From IMG/VR virus record IMGVR_UViG_3300042923_000524, positions 62,001 to 126,000 of that record: a stretch of 64,000 nt of DNA; one strand, given 5' to 3'. The DNA comes from a virus. Made by a program: the position numbers and the translations under genes. The notes below the pieces were generated by a model that worked only from the letters and a program-made list of their open reading frames with translations, did no database searches and had not been told where the DNA came from. Of this stretch, positions 17,753 to 26,930 are shown piece after piece. The stretch's first letter is position 1, and every line of letters starts with the position of its first letter.

Positions 17753-18362
17753 TAAAGATTATTTAATCATACGCTATTTAGAAAAGTATAAATTTTGTAC
17801 CATAGGACAATTAGAGAAAATTTTCTACAGAGAACAACAATACAGTTACAATATTGTGAGAAAAAGACTTGAAGAAATGATTAAGGCTAAATATATTAAA
17901 GAACCTGTTAAGAATCTTGAAACTAATAAGAATGTTTATATTTACAATGACAAAGATTTAAAACCACCTAATCACCATAGATTAATCCTTTTAGATTTAC
18001 TTGCAGAGATGATATATTCAGGATTTAATGTAGAACAATTTGAAATTGAAAAATCATGGGCAGATGGAAAATTTCGTTCAGATGCTTTTGCAGTATTTAC
18101 AATTCCTGATGGTTTTGGTTCTACAAAGAAAAGAAAATATCACTTTTTTATAGAAGTGCAATTATCAAACAACTATCACAACTTGAACAAATATGATGAA
18201 CTTTATAAAACCTATGCTGTTCAAAATTATTTAAACAAAGACTTTTATCCTAATAAGATATTATTAATCTCTGACAAAACTTATCCAAAGATAGAGTTAC
18301 AACATGCTCAAGTAATACAACTAGATACTAAGTTAAGTTTATTTCCAATCATACTTTTATAG
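17733..18362 (+). CDS. Replication-relaxation family protein
   Basis: About 209 aa overlapping the ATPase gene by 20 bp. The winged-helix N-terminus (DKDYLIIRYLEKYKFCTIGQLEKIF) and later RSDAFAVF...FFIEVQLSNN match the replication-relaxation family as I remember it. It is likely involved in plasmid-type replication or DNA transfer with the FtsK-like protein. ATGs at 17724, 17730 and 17733 are all possible. Confidence 0.65.
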   Translation: MIALITDKDYLIIRYLEKYKFCTIGQLEKIFYREQQYSYNIVRKRLEEMIKAKYIKEPVKNLETNKNVYIYNDKDLKPPNHHRLILLDLLAEMIYSGFNVEQFEIEKSWADGKFRSDAFAVFTIPDGFGSTKKRKYHFFIEVQLSNNYHNLNKYDELYKTYAVQNYLNKDFYPNKILLISDKTYPKIELQHAQVIQLDTKLSLFPIILL

Positions 18363-18513
18363 TAAATATTGTAGCAAATACTGTAGTTTTATATGGTTGT
18401 TAACTACTAGATAATAAGGTATGTGGACATTGGGAATATGAATAGGGACAATAAATCAATAGTAATAGCGAATGAATATGAAGCTGTTACGTATGCATGA
18501 AGGAGTGATAGCG

Positions 18514-19134
18514 ATGTCATGGAATTTCAAAATGGCAATTGACGAACTCCATAAGATATTCACTTTCTTAAACTTAGAAATATTCAATAATATACTACCA
18601 GAACCAGCAATTACCATTCAATCTAAAGGTAAGAGAAATGCTCTAGGATGGTGTAGTAAAAATCCAATATGGGTAGATAGTGAAAACAAAGAACAAAAGT
18701 ATGAAATTAACATTTGTGCAGAAAATGCAAATATGAAGACTACTGATATAGTTGAAGTTATGTTGCATGAAATGGTTCATCTTTACGGAGATATACATGA
18801 GATTAAAACTACTTCAAGAAATGGGAGTTTTCATAATAAAAATTATAGAGACTTGGCATTGCAGTTTGGATTAAATGTTGCTAAAACAAAACAATATGGA
18901 TATTCAGAAACAATGCTGTGTGAGGAAACTATAATATTAGTTAATAATGCTAATTTTAATCAAGACGCATTTATATTAGCTAGAATTAATGATGAAGGCA
19001 ATATAAGTAAGAAAAAAGGTAGTATTAAACATGTATGCCCTGATTGTGGAAATAAAGCCAGAACCACCAAAGAGATTCCACTTATATGTGGTAAATGCAT
19101 GGAACAAATGGATATGGAAGTTGATGAAAGTTGA
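18514..19134 (+). CDS. SprT-like zinc metalloprotease
   Basis: 206 aa. The catalytic motif HEMVHLYGDIH (HExxH) is followed by a third possible ligand in NGSFHNKNYRDLA, and the C-terminus has a zinc ribbon (CPDCGNK...CGKCMEQ). This is the SprT/Spartan plan, in which the protease may clear DNA-protein cross-links. The ATG at 18514 follows AAGGAGTGATAGCG. Confidence 0.8.
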   Translation: MSWNFKMAIDELHKIFTFLNLEIFNNILPEPAITIQSKGKRNALGWCSKNPIWVDSENKEQKYEINICAENANMKTTDIVEVMLHEMVHLYGDIHEIKTTSRNGSFHNKNYRDLALQFGLNVAKTKQYGYSETMLCEETIILVNNANFNQDAFILARINDEGNISKKKGSIKHVCPDCGNKARTTKEIPLICGKCMEQMDMEVDES

Positions 19135-19464
19135 ATATTAATTTTCAAATTATGCGGTAAAACTGAAAAGTTGAATCCGCAATACATATAAGAAAGCTAA
19201 CTACAAAAGATGAATGCAATTTCTTATATTAGTTTAAATGTAGGAATTGTAGTAATACTTATCCTGTGTCTCCTTATGTGTTGGTTTAAGTTATGAGTAA
19301 GATGAATGTTGAATCATTATTCTGCGGTAGTAACTTATCTTGACATGTCTGGTTATGTAGGGTCTGTATTGTTGCAGTTGTTATGTTTGGATTGATGTAG
19401 GAAGATGTGTTGGTCTTATGTGGTTGGCTTTTTATTATATGAACAAAAGAAAGGTGGAATACAA
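19135..19464 (+). other. Mostly non-coding gap with one possible tiny peptide
   Basis: 330 bp with a T/G-rich plus strand and no strong structure. A 28-aa frame at 19210-19296 (MNAISYISLNVGIVVILILC...) would make a single membrane helix, but it lacks a ribosome binding site and may be chance. Confidence 0.3.
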
Positions 19465-19794
19465 ATGTTAAAATTTATGGTTAACTTGTTTGAACTTTAC
19501 TTAATTACTATGGTGAGTTTTAAAGTATTGAGATTTGTAGTAAGAAGAAGTTTTGGATTAGGCAAGAAAAGTAAAGTTAAAAACGCAAAGAAAAGATTGA
19601 GCATTCTTGGAAAGATTAGATTGTTGATTAGTAGACAGTTGCATAGCAAATTAGACGGAATGTTGACTAAACAATCTGAGAGATTTAAAGCAAAAAAAGA
19701 AAGCCTTGCTAAGATTGACGCTCAACAAGACTCAAAGGAGAATATTAATAAAGTTGTAGACTTTAAGGGTTACAAAAGTAAAGTTGTTAAGTAG
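19465..19794 (+). CDS. Basic protein with N-terminal membrane segment
   Basis: 109 aa from the ATG after AAGGTGG. Hydrophobic residues 1-25 (MLKFMVNLFELYLITMVSF) are followed by a strongly basic, helical region. It could be a membrane-anchored DNA-associated protein. No family recognised. Confidence 0.5.
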   Translation: MLKFMVNLFELYLITMVSFKVLRFVVRRSFGLGKKSKVKNAKKRLSILGKIRLLISRQLHSKLDGMLTKQSERFKAKKESLAKIDAQQDSKENINKVVDFKGYKSKVVK

Positions 19795-19885
19795 TTATGT
19801 GAGAGGTTAATTCCTCTCCTTACTACACTAACAATATTATGTGCTGATTGATTATGGTTTATGCGGAACAAAGGAGAGTGATTTT

Positions 19886-20104
19886 ATGAATTTAATAAAT
19901 TTAATAAGACTTTGCGAATTACTTGAAGCACCAATTACAATAAATTTTCAAAACAAACATATTAAGATTACGATAGACTTTCAAAATTTTGAAGGAAATA
20001 ATTCAGAATTATTATTAGAAGAGATACTTAATGATGAATTGATAAACAAGATATACAAAGAAGAATTAAAAAAATTTGAAAATACAAAGGAGAATGAGTT
20101 ATGA
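19886..20104 (+). CDS. Small hypothetical protein
   Basis: 72 aa from the ATG after AAAGGAGAGTG. Beta-rich start (APITINFQNKHIKITIDF), then an acidic helix. The stop overlaps the next ATG by 4 bp, so the two are translationally coupled. Function unknown. Confidence 0.55.
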   Translation: MNLINLIRLCELLEAPITINFQNKHIKITIDFQNFEGNNSELLLEEILNDELINKIYKEELKKFENTKENEL

Positions 20105-20238
20105 GATATTTATTGATTAATAGCAAAACAAATGAAAAAGTAGGTGATTTTAGTACACGACAAAGAGCAAGTAGAAAGCAAGATAAACTAGACAATGAAT
20201 ATGGTGGTTATATACATCATATTAAAGAAGTTATATAG
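20101..20238 (+). CDS. Small basic protein
   Basis: 45 aa, starting MRYLLINSKTNEK, coupled to the upstream gene by ATGA. Basic central part (STRQRASRKQDK). A terminator hairpin follows immediately. Function unknown. Confidence 0.5.
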   Translation: MRYLLINSKTNEKVGDFSTRQRASRKQDKLDNEYGGYIHHIKEVI

Positions 20239-20262
20239 GGAGTGAAATATCTCCCTTCTCTT
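20236..20262 (+). terminator. Intrinsic terminator
   Basis: GGGAG-tgaaatat-CTCCC followed by TTCTCTTC, starting in the stop codon of the 45-aa gene. Confidence 0.6.
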
Positions 20263-20316
20263 CACAAAAATAAGAATTTAAAATTATAAGAAATTAATTA
20301 AAAGTGAGGCTATTTT

Positions 20317-20547
20317 ATGGAAAATTGTACAGAAAATAAGCAAAAACATATGAAAATTAATAGAAATTACAAGAGAAAATCTAATAGAAATTATAGATAT
20401 ATACTTATAGATTTAAGTGCTTATAATATACAGAGTATTGCTAATGTGTTGCTGGGATATGGGGTTTATTTATTGTTTAGTAGTATTAATTTGGGTTTTG
20501 AGAGTATGGCTACTGTTAATGCGTTTAAATATTTGAATAGAATGTAA
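20317..20547 (+). CDS. Small protein with a C-terminal membrane helix
   Basis: 76 aa: a very basic N-terminal half (NRNYKRKSNRNYRY) and a hydrophobic segment near residues 42-62 (SIANVLLGYGVYLLFSSI). First of three small genes that could form a membrane complex. Function unknown. Confidence 0.55.
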   Translation: MENCTENKQKHMKINRNYKRKSNRNYRYILIDLSAYNIQSIANVLLGYGVYLLFSSINLGFESMATVNAFKYLNRM

Positions 20548-20568
20548 AATAAGAAAGGGGATAGAATA

Positions 20569-20751
20569 ATGGGTACAATTATTACAATGGCTGGTATTGC
20601 TATAGGTGGAATGATGTTAGAAGGAGTTTTAGCAAAAGCAGGTAAAATGGAAGAGGCTAAATATGTAGGAATGACAACTATAGCAGGTTTGGCAATCACT
20701 GCTGTTACTAAGTTTGTGCAATTAGCAAAAACACTTAGTAGTTTAGGTTAG
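20569..20751 (+). CDS. SpoIIIAC-like two-helix membrane protein
   Basis: 60 aa: two hydrophobic helices around a short polar loop with AKAGKMEEAKYVGM. Length and layout recall SpoIIIAC, a ~65-aa membrane subunit of the sporulation feeding-tube complex. Similar small proteins occur on clostridial plasmids. The resemblance is by pattern only. Confidence 0.45.
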   Translation: MGTIITMAGIAIGGMMLEGVLAKAGKMEEAKYVGMTTIAGLAITAVTKFVQLAKTLSSLG

Positions 20752-20759
20752 GTGATATT

Positions 20760-21107
20760 ATGTTAGGATTAATAACTTTAGCAGGAGGAGCAATTGTTAT
20801 AGGAATTAGTTGTATGGTTGATGCCAGTGGAACTGTAAAGTTAGTTGTTAGTGCAATCACAATAAGAGGTATTACATGGGTAATTAAAAAAACTATAGGT
20901 AGTATAGATAAAGATAAAGCTGATTTGATAAACTTTACTGGATGGAGTATATGTGGTATTAGTTTGGTTGGAATATTAAAGAATTGTAAGAAAGGGATAG
21001 AACCAATTGTGAGGGATTTTGGTGAAGCTGCTGGAACTGTGAGTAAGATTAAAAGTGATTTAGATGGATTTGCTGAATGGGTAGAGAGAATTACATTTTG
21101 GGACTAA
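20760..21107 (+). CDS. Small membrane protein
   Basis: 115 aa with hydrophobic segments at about 2-20, 27-40 and 60-75 and a soluble C-terminal tail. It starts 8 nt after the SpoIIIAC-like gene and may be its SpoIIIAD-like partner, though the sequence match is weak. Function unknown. Confidence 0.5.
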   Translation: MLGLITLAGGAIVIGISCMVDASGTVKLVVSAITIRGITWVIKKTIGSIDKDKADLINFTGWSICGISLVGILKNCKKGIEPIVRDFGEAAGTVSKIKSDLDGFAEWVERITFWD

Positions 21108-21150
21108 AAATATAAGGGTAGATTACTACCCTTATATTTTATTTTATATT
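21105..21150. terminator. Bidirectional terminator between converging genes
   Basis: AAAATATAAGGGTAG-atta-CTACCCTTATATTTT, a perfect 15-bp stem with A- and T-rich flanks, between a plus-strand operon and the minus-strand homing-endonuclease-like gene. Confidence 0.85.
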
Positions 21151-21152
21151 TA

Positions 21153-21734
21153 TTATTGATTAATATATGTAAAAGTGAATCCATTATAATCTTTTCTATT
21201 ATTATTTAATACTTGCCATATTATTTTATAATCTAAATTTAATTCTTTTCCTGCTTCTATAAGTGAATTATATATTTTTTTTGTTTCATTACATACTATT
21301 TTTCGTTTTGTTAAAGATTCATTTCTTATTAAATCCTCACCAGTATATCCAGATTCCAATCTTCCCAATATTGTAAGTCTTTTAACTCCACTTTCTTTTG
21401 ACCATTCAGAAATACTTTTTGTAATTCCATTAATTGTTATTTCTTTTCTATTTGACCTATTTATTGCTTGTTTGTTTAATGGTATCCATTTACAATTTTC
21501 AGGACAATAATCTTTATCAACATCAATACGTTCTAAACTCAATCCTTCTTCATAACCATTATTTATTGCCCACTCTTTAAATGTTAAATAATCATTCCAC
21601 TCATCACATATCTTAATTCCTTTTCCACCATAATACTTATAATTTTCAAATGTAATACAATTACATCTTTTTCTCATACCATTCCATCTTTTATAAAGTG
21701 TGGTATAAGATTCTCCATGTGTCTTTTTACCCAT
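21153..21734 (-). CDS. Free-standing homing-endonuclease-like protein
   Basis: 193 aa. The N-terminal block (YKRWNGMRKRC, then YYGGKGIKICDEW, then LSLERIDVDKDYCPENCKW) is a pattern very common in phage HNH/AP2-type endonucleases. The C-terminal ETKKIYNSLIEAGKELNL resembles a NUMOD1 DNA-binding module. The second ATG (21734) has correct spacing from AAGGAGG. Opposite orientation to its neighbours and its own ATATAAAA leader suggest a recent insertion. Confidence 0.7.
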   Translation of the reverse strand: MGKKTHGESYTTLYKRWNGMRKRCNCITFENYKYYGGKGIKICDEWNDYLTFKEWAINNGYEEGLSLERIDVDKDYCPENCKWIPLNKQAINRSNRKEITINGITKSISEWSKESGVKRLTILGRLESGYTGEDLIRNESLTKRKIVCNETKKIYNSLIEAGKELNLDYKIIWQVLNNNRKDYNGFTFTYINQ

Positions 21735-21740
21735 TAACAT

Positions 21741-23649
21741 ACCTCCTTGATTTTATAATTTTATATTAGTTATTTAATCATAACATGGATATACAGAATG
21801 TCAATAACAAATATAAAAGTGTACTTAAAAAATATGGTTTTAAATATAGTGAATTTAAAGTGATTTTAAGACATTGAGATGATAAGGGGTGTTTTGGTAT
21901 TGGGAATGGGTAAAGTTTTGTTATAGATTAAATTGGAATTCGGAGAGGGGATTTGGAAGATATATCTTTGGTAGGATTTATTATTAGTTTTGATTATGTA
22001 AGAAATATATGCATAGTGGAGTGCATGATAGATACATATGCATTGTAGACTGCATAATTAAAGAAGGTATTAAGTCAATTATATTTAGTTTTAAGACATT
22101 ATTTATTTTAGTGGTGTATTTATATTATGTGAGTGGGAAGTTTTATTAGGGATTATTATATTAATTGGAGAAGGGATATCGTAATGGGAGAATTGGGTGG
22201 GAATTTGGTTATCGGTTTGTTGGGTGGTATGGTTTGGATTATTTGGGTTAAGTGTTGGAATTGCTCTGTTTGATGTTTTGGTATTGGGTTTGTTTACAGA
22301 ATGTAGTCGGATTTATTGTGTAATTTCAATGGGTATAGGGTATTGTGGGTATTTTTTAATATTATTATTGTAAATACATGCCCCATTATTGGTAGAGATT
22401 GTAAGTTGTAGACGATAGTTTTGTCGATGTGGGATGGGTGGATTTTTGATTTTGTTTTGTAAAATTATACATTCGATTTCGTATTTTAGGTTGGGTGTGT
22501 TTGTTGATGTACTCATGTCCCCATCTGCTAAATGATAATTATTATTAATGTAAACTATGCCCTACCTTATGAAGCTGCTTTATTGACCAATAGCAATAAA
22601 TACCTTTCAACCATTGATATTACTATGTTTAAAGGTATTTATTACATTGTAAAAACATATCCTATAATGATTATTATGTTGTATGTTATGCATTATGTAA
22701 GCTAATAAAGGGAATAATAGTACTATAGAAGGTTGTTTTACTCTGGTTTATTGGATGCTCTGAATGGTTACATATAATTGCAGAATATTGCATAGTTATA
22801 ATGTAAAGTTCGCTTTACATAACAGCGGTTGTTACGTTGAAGTATTAGGTTAGTTACTTAACTAATTAACCACTGTATTAATACAATAATACAATATCAA
22901 ATACATGCAAAATAATTTGCACTATAGCAAATATATTTGCACTATAATTATATCATTACAATTAATCATCTATTGTCAACTAACTAAAACTACAAGTTAA
23001 CAATTAAATCACTAACCTAATAATCTAATAGTATTGTTAACTACAATCAAACAAAAGGTTAACAATCAATCATACAATAACCAATACAACCATATACATT
23101 AACCATAACTATATTATACATTAATTAATACTACTACACATAGTAATCAATACTACATAATTGTATATAAATTACAAAACAATTCAAACTGCATCAAATA
23201 CAACCTAATACATTATATCACATATTAAACTAATACAATATCATACAGTACCTATAAACATACTATGCTACACACTAATATTACATATCCTTTATACATC
23301 CACTGCATAACCAATCATACAATAACTAATATAAAACTCCACTCCATCCAATACCCTTCAAACGCTCCAAAATGCCTTTAAACGAATTAAACCCTTTTAG
23401 CATACACTAACACTATTCTCCAAAAACAATAGCTTTCCTTATATTGCAATGCTTACAACATATACCATCATAAACCAGTAATAAGCTAATAAAATGCATA
23501 AAATAAATACATAAACTAATACCATTATTAAAACTCTATTATATAATATATAAAAAATATATTTACAAATACTAATATAAAACTATTGCAAATTAAAATA
23601 ATAACTATATAATAGTATATAGAATCAATTATATAAGGAGTTGTTAACC
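21741..23649. other. Long non-coding region with a strand-composition switch
   Basis: About 1.9 kb without a convincing gene. From about 21880 to 22540 the plus strand is G/T-rich and nearly C-free in places; from about 22850 to 23640 it is A/C-rich and G-poor. Near the switch lies a 13-bp perfect inverted repeat AATAAATACCTTT/AAAGGTATTTATT (22595-22643), then a UUCG hairpin ATGTAAAG-ttcg-CTTTACAT (22801-22820). A replication switch point (terminus, origin or recombination junction) is plausible. Confidence 0.5.
22915..23066. repeat. Direct and inverted short repeats in the non-coding region
   Basis: ATTTGCACTATA occurs twice with a 20-bp step (22915, 22935). GTTAACAAT occurs three times (about 22997, inverted near 23033, 23058). 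Both look like protein-binding sites, perhaps replication or regulator operators. Confidence 0.4.
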
Positions 23650-24132
23650 ATGACATATGAAGTCACCAGAAAACAAACAAACAATAATAAAACCTTTACA
23701 AATATAATTAATCAAGACCAACTAAACAACATAATCAAATATCCTTCAAGCCTTTACACAATAGAATCAATATCACCAATAGAAGAGAACAAAACAACCG
23801 AACATGAAACAATAGAGCCTGAAGAAATAAAAAAGAATGATGCACGTTTAACTGAACAACAAAAAGCAGTTAAGCAACTAATAAAAGACTTGAATCTTAA
23901 ATATGATACCGTAATAAATACAACAACAAATATATACATCAATAAAAATAGAAAAATAAAAAACATACAAGACATACTATATTACGCTCTACAATATAAA
24001 ATAATCAGTATAGGCGAATATAGTAAAATAGGTGATTACATCTCAGTATTTAGAAACGGAATACAAGGATTAGAACATATAAAAAGTAATGGGAAAATAA
24101 AAATAGAAATGTATAGAGAAGATGCTAAATAG
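23650..24132 (+). CDS. Hypothetical protein
   Basis: 160 aa from the ATG after AAGGAGTTGTTAACC, rich in Thr, Asn and Lys. Its codons continue the A/C-rich bias of the upstream non-coding stretch. The C-terminal part (DLNLKYDTVINTTTNIYINK...) is ordered-looking but not recognised. Ends in a terminator. Confidence 0.5.
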   Translation: MTYEVTRKQTNNNKTFTNIINQDQLNNIIKYPSSLYTIESISPIEENKTTEHETIEPEEIKKNDARLTEQQKAVKQLIKDLNLKYDTVINTTTNIYINKNRKIKNIQDILYYALQYKIISIGEYSKIGDYISVFRNGIQGLEHIKSNGKIKIEMYREDAK

Positions 24133-24147
24133 GCATCTTTTTCTCTT
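24118..24147 (+). terminator. Intrinsic terminator
   Basis: AGATGC-taaata-GGCATCT followed by TTTTCTC, overlapping the stop codon of the 160-aa gene. Confidence 0.75.
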
Positions 24148-24253
24148 TGTATATCAAAATAGACATATTGACAATATACAAAACCATGATAATATTAATA
24201 TAAGACATAATAAAATCAATATAAAATTATAGAAGGGAGGAAATAATACTAAT

Positions 24254-24412
24254 ATGAAATACGAATATAAAATCGAGTTTGAATCTCATAATGATAATAT
24301 CATTGAAATAATACATAAAATTAATGATATATTATCATCCAAATTAATAAACCAAATTACAAATATAAAACAGACATTTACAATATTAGATGATATTAAG
24401 GAAAATAAATAA
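24254..24412 (+). CDS. Small hypothetical protein
   Basis: 52 aa, MKYEYKIEFESH..., an amphipathic helical peptide. GGGAGG lies 14 nt upstream of the ATG, a long spacing, so the start is uncertain. A/C-rich codons as in the neighbouring gene. Function unknown. Confidence 0.45.
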   Translation: MKYEYKIEFESHNDNIIEIIHKINDILSSKLINQITNIKQTFTILDDIKENK

Positions 24413-24767
24413 TCAATAGTAGTCTGCCGACGGCTTGACATTGGTCTGCTAAAGCATCCCAAGTCAAAATAATATTATTATCCTTTTACTTTATTATTTT
24501 AAACCTAATTTAAACCTAACAAACCAAACTAATATAAGGAGTTGATTATTATATAAACCTTAACTAATAACATATATAAAATTGTACTAGAATGTAAGAT
24601 AAGAGTTTAAACATCCTAAAAACCGACTTTAAACCTACTCTAACAACTCATTTCAGCTTTTGAATAGGTATGCTGTATCATACCTTTAGGTTCGCTGTAG
24701 CATACCTATTGAGTAAAATTGACCTATAAAACACATAAAAACACTAATAATTAAGGAGGAAATAACA
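24413..24767 (+). other. Non-coding leader with stem-loops
   Basis: Holds a G/C-richer element at 24425-24470 with GCC-gac-GGC and TGCT-aa-AGCA stems, an orphan AAGGAG at about 24535 with no frame behind it, and a 12-bp inverted repeat at 24663-24710. The latter can refold between GGTATG/CATACC and the long stem, like an attenuator before the ATA-start gene. Confidence 0.4.
24663..24710 (+). promoter_or_regulatory. Attenuator-like inverted repeat
   Basis: AATAGGTATGCT (24663-24674) pairs perfectly with AGCATACCTATT (24699-24710). A shorter GGTATG-ctgtat-CATACC stem uses part of the same sequence, so two mutually exclusive folds are possible. It is 58 nt before the ATA start of a winged-helix gene. 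Confidence 0.45.
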
Positions 24768-25358
24768 ATAAAAAACAAAGAAAGTAAAACTAATAATAAA
24801 CAATCTCCACTATATGAAATAGAAGATATAAAAGACGATGAGATTATCAAAGTATTAATAAATCCAGAGTCAGGAGAAATTGAAGGTTATATCCGTAATG
24901 GAGATAGAATAATAAGAAGTGGCTCAATTAATGCATTCAATAAACACAATGCTAATTATGAGGATAAAGATGACAGACATTTTACAAAGAATTATCATTC
25001 AGAGCTACAAAGAATTACTAAATTGAGACTCAATAAAAAACTATCAATGGCAGCAGAACTATTATTCAGAACTTTAGGAGATTATTTAGACTTCTCTGGA
25101 GATAATATAATAAAAAACAACTCTGAAGCAATGGGAACAAAGACAATAGGAGAAAATATTTTAGGTTATGGAAAAAGCCAGACAATAGCATTATTAAATG
25201 AACTAATAAATTTAAGTCTTATTGCAAAGGTTAAAAGAGGCAGAAACGTTATATACATAATGAATCCTATTTACTATCATAGAGGAAAAATATTAAAAAC
25301 AACTATTACAATATTCAAAATTAAGACAGATAATATTGATTGGGATATAATAGAGTAA
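24768..25358 (+). CDS. Winged-helix protein, RepL-like (ATA start)
   Basis: 196 aa if translation starts at ATA 24768, 8 nt after AAGGAGG; no ATG, GTG or TTG has a usable site, and the upstream frame is open. The body (ELLFRTLGDYLDF...TIGENILGYGKSQTIALLNEL) and the ending VIYIMNPIYYHRG resemble the winged helix of firmicute plasmid RepL replication proteins. A transcription regulator is the alternative. A terminator follows. Confidence 0.55.
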   Translation: MKNKESKTNNKQSPLYEIEDIKDDEIIKVLINPESGEIEGYIRNGDRIIRSGSINAFNKHNANYEDKDDRHFTKNYHSELQRITKLRLNKKLSMAAELLFRTLGDYLDFSGDNIIKNNSEAMGTKTIGENILGYGKSQTIALLNELINLSLIAKVKRGRNVIYIMNPIYYHRGKILKTTITIFKIKTDNIDWDIIE

Positions 25359-25383
25359 ATACATAATTTAATATTTTCATCTA

Positions 25384-25412
25384 AAAGGCTCATAAAACAG
25401 CCTTTTTATTTT
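25384..25412 (+). terminator. Intrinsic terminator
   Basis: AAAGGCT-cataaaac-AGCCTTT then TTATTTT, 25 nt after the winged-helix gene. Confidence 0.8.
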
Positions 25413-25656
25413 GCTTTAAACCGCCTAAAATCCATCCCTTAATAACCAAACTCCAAACACCACAAAACACGCTTAAAATCAATCCTAGTAGCTTACAAGG
25501 GCATATGTGATAAAAGATATAAAATTATAGTTAATAATCAGTATATAAACGACTACTAAAAATAAATATAAAATTATTGAACAAAACTATTGTAATTACA
25601 TATAATATAGTATAAAATAAGAGATAATAAATATAAAATTTGAGGAAGTGTTATAA

Positions 25657-25887
25657 ATGGAAGAAACAAAATTTGAAACCGCTTTAAAAATCTGGATGGT
25701 AGAAAATGGATATATAAACAAAGGCTGGAGATTTAGCATAGAAAGTAAATCAGCAATAGGAAATTCTGATTTAGCTGAAGTGATATGCAAAGCATATGAA
25801 CCAAGAAAAAGAAAACCTTTTTATATTACATTTAAATACAACTTTGTAAGGGAACAAATAAAAACAGATACGATTCAAGTTAATTAG
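25657..25887 (+). CDS. Small hypothetical protein
   Basis: 76 aa, MEETKFETALKIW..., with helical start (FETALKIWMVENGYINKGW) and a beta-like end. AGGAAGTG precedes the ATG; an ATATAAAA motif is in the leader (25630). Single-gene unit ended by a terminator. Function unknown. Confidence 0.55.
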   Translation: MEETKFETALKIWMVENGYINKGWRFSIESKSAIGNSDLAEVICKAYEPRKRKPFYITFKYNFVREQIKTDTIQVN

Positions 25888-25914
25888 AGGCAATATGCCT
25901 CTTTTTATTTCTCT
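25886..25914 (+). terminator. Intrinsic terminator
   Basis: AGAGGCA-ata-TGCCTCT followed by TTTTATTT, overlapping the stop codon. Confidence 0.85.
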
Positions 25915-26609
25915 TAATTCCTACTAAAACACTAAGATATAAATTATATCAATTAAATATATTACATATAAAAACTAAACAATTCAAACAATATACAAAA
26001 ACACCTACAATTCAAATAAATAAATAATCCTGCCAAAATAATCATAAACACCATAAAATAAAACCAGCCTATAAAATTGTATAATTTGTACCATAAAAAC
26101 ACTATGTATAAATCTGTATATTTATACACAGAAACAACCCAAATCCTGCATAAATATCCAGCCTTTTAAATGCGTTTTAAGACATTATTTTTATATTAGT
26201 CATACACTAATACCACCAACTTTTTATGCATCACAACCCATTGCAATTACTACATTATACATTGACTGCATACGATTATTTACATCAAAATTTCCACAAA
26301 ATCGTAAAAATATCCTAAATACTGTAAATTTTAGGGTATACCCTCATAGGGTAGTAGGGTAAAATGTGCATATCATATGCATATTAATTTTATATATGTT
26401 TTTATATAATAGCCATCTAAATTGTATAAATTGTGAAAAATGTTTTAAAAACTCACACAATTTGATCCCATTTGGTGAACTTGGGACTTAGTATTTTTAT
26501 TGATAGAAACATATAATAATAGATATAAAATTAATGTTTGACAATAAGAATATATCTATGTTAATATTAATATAATAAATCAAATATATTAATAAGGAGT
26601 TGTTACAAT
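25915..26609. other. A/C-rich non-coding region
   Basis: About 690 bp without a gene. The plus strand remains A/C-rich to about 26300, then becomes mixed. Small features: a GGGTATACCC palindrome with repeated AGGGTA (about 26333-26360), CATATCATATGCATAT, and a promoter-like TTGACA near 26538 preceded by ATATAAAA (26523). Otherwise nothing recognised. Confidence 0.4.
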
Positions 26610-26798
26610 ATGGTAAAGGAATTAATAAACTTTTTAAAAGAATCAAACTTTAACTACTTAGAAATAAAACTAAATGAAGATACCACGAGAACAATAGACA
26701 TAAAAACAAATTCAGAAACAACAATTAAAAAACACTTAAAAGAATATATAAATAAAAATTATAAGATAGAAAAGAAAACAATAAAAAGAGGTTTTTAA
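26610..26798 (+). CDS. Small hypothetical protein
   Basis: 62 aa, lysine-rich and helical (KELINFLKESNFNYLEIKL). AAGGAG 9 nt before the ATG. First of a series of one-gene units, each with its own promoter and terminator. Function unknown. Confidence 0.55.
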   Translation: MVKELINFLKESNFNYLEIKLNEDTTRTIDIKTNSETTIKKHLKEYINKNYKIEKKTIKRGF

Positions 26799-26813
26799 CC
26801 TCTTTTTATTTTA
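26784..26813 (+). terminator. Intrinsic terminator
   Basis: AAGAGGTT-ttt-AACCTCTT followed by TTTATTTT, overlapping the end of the 62-aa gene. Confidence 0.85.
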
Positions 26814-26844
26814 TCATAAATATATTGTTATATATTTAAATACA

Positions 26845-26889
26845 CATATAAAATTAATTGTTGACATACATATAATAAAGGATTATACT
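26845..26889 (+). promoter_or_regulatory. Sigma-A-like promoter with upstream ATATAAAA
   Basis: ATATAAAATTA (about 26847) followed by TTGACA (26861-26866), a 17-nt spacer and TATACT (26884-26889). Drives 26931. Confidence 0.75.
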
Positions 26890-26930
26890 ATATAATATAA
26901 TAAGTAATAAATCATAAGGAGTTGAATACT

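Noticed and set aside
22313-22516. Minus-strand 67-aa frame (MSTSTNTPN...)
   Set aside because: No ribosome binding site; the frame is open only because the plus strand is C-poor here.
24420-24470. Twister-sister or riboswitch in GCCGACGGC-containing element
   Set aside because: Only short local stems; the conserved internal loops could not be found.
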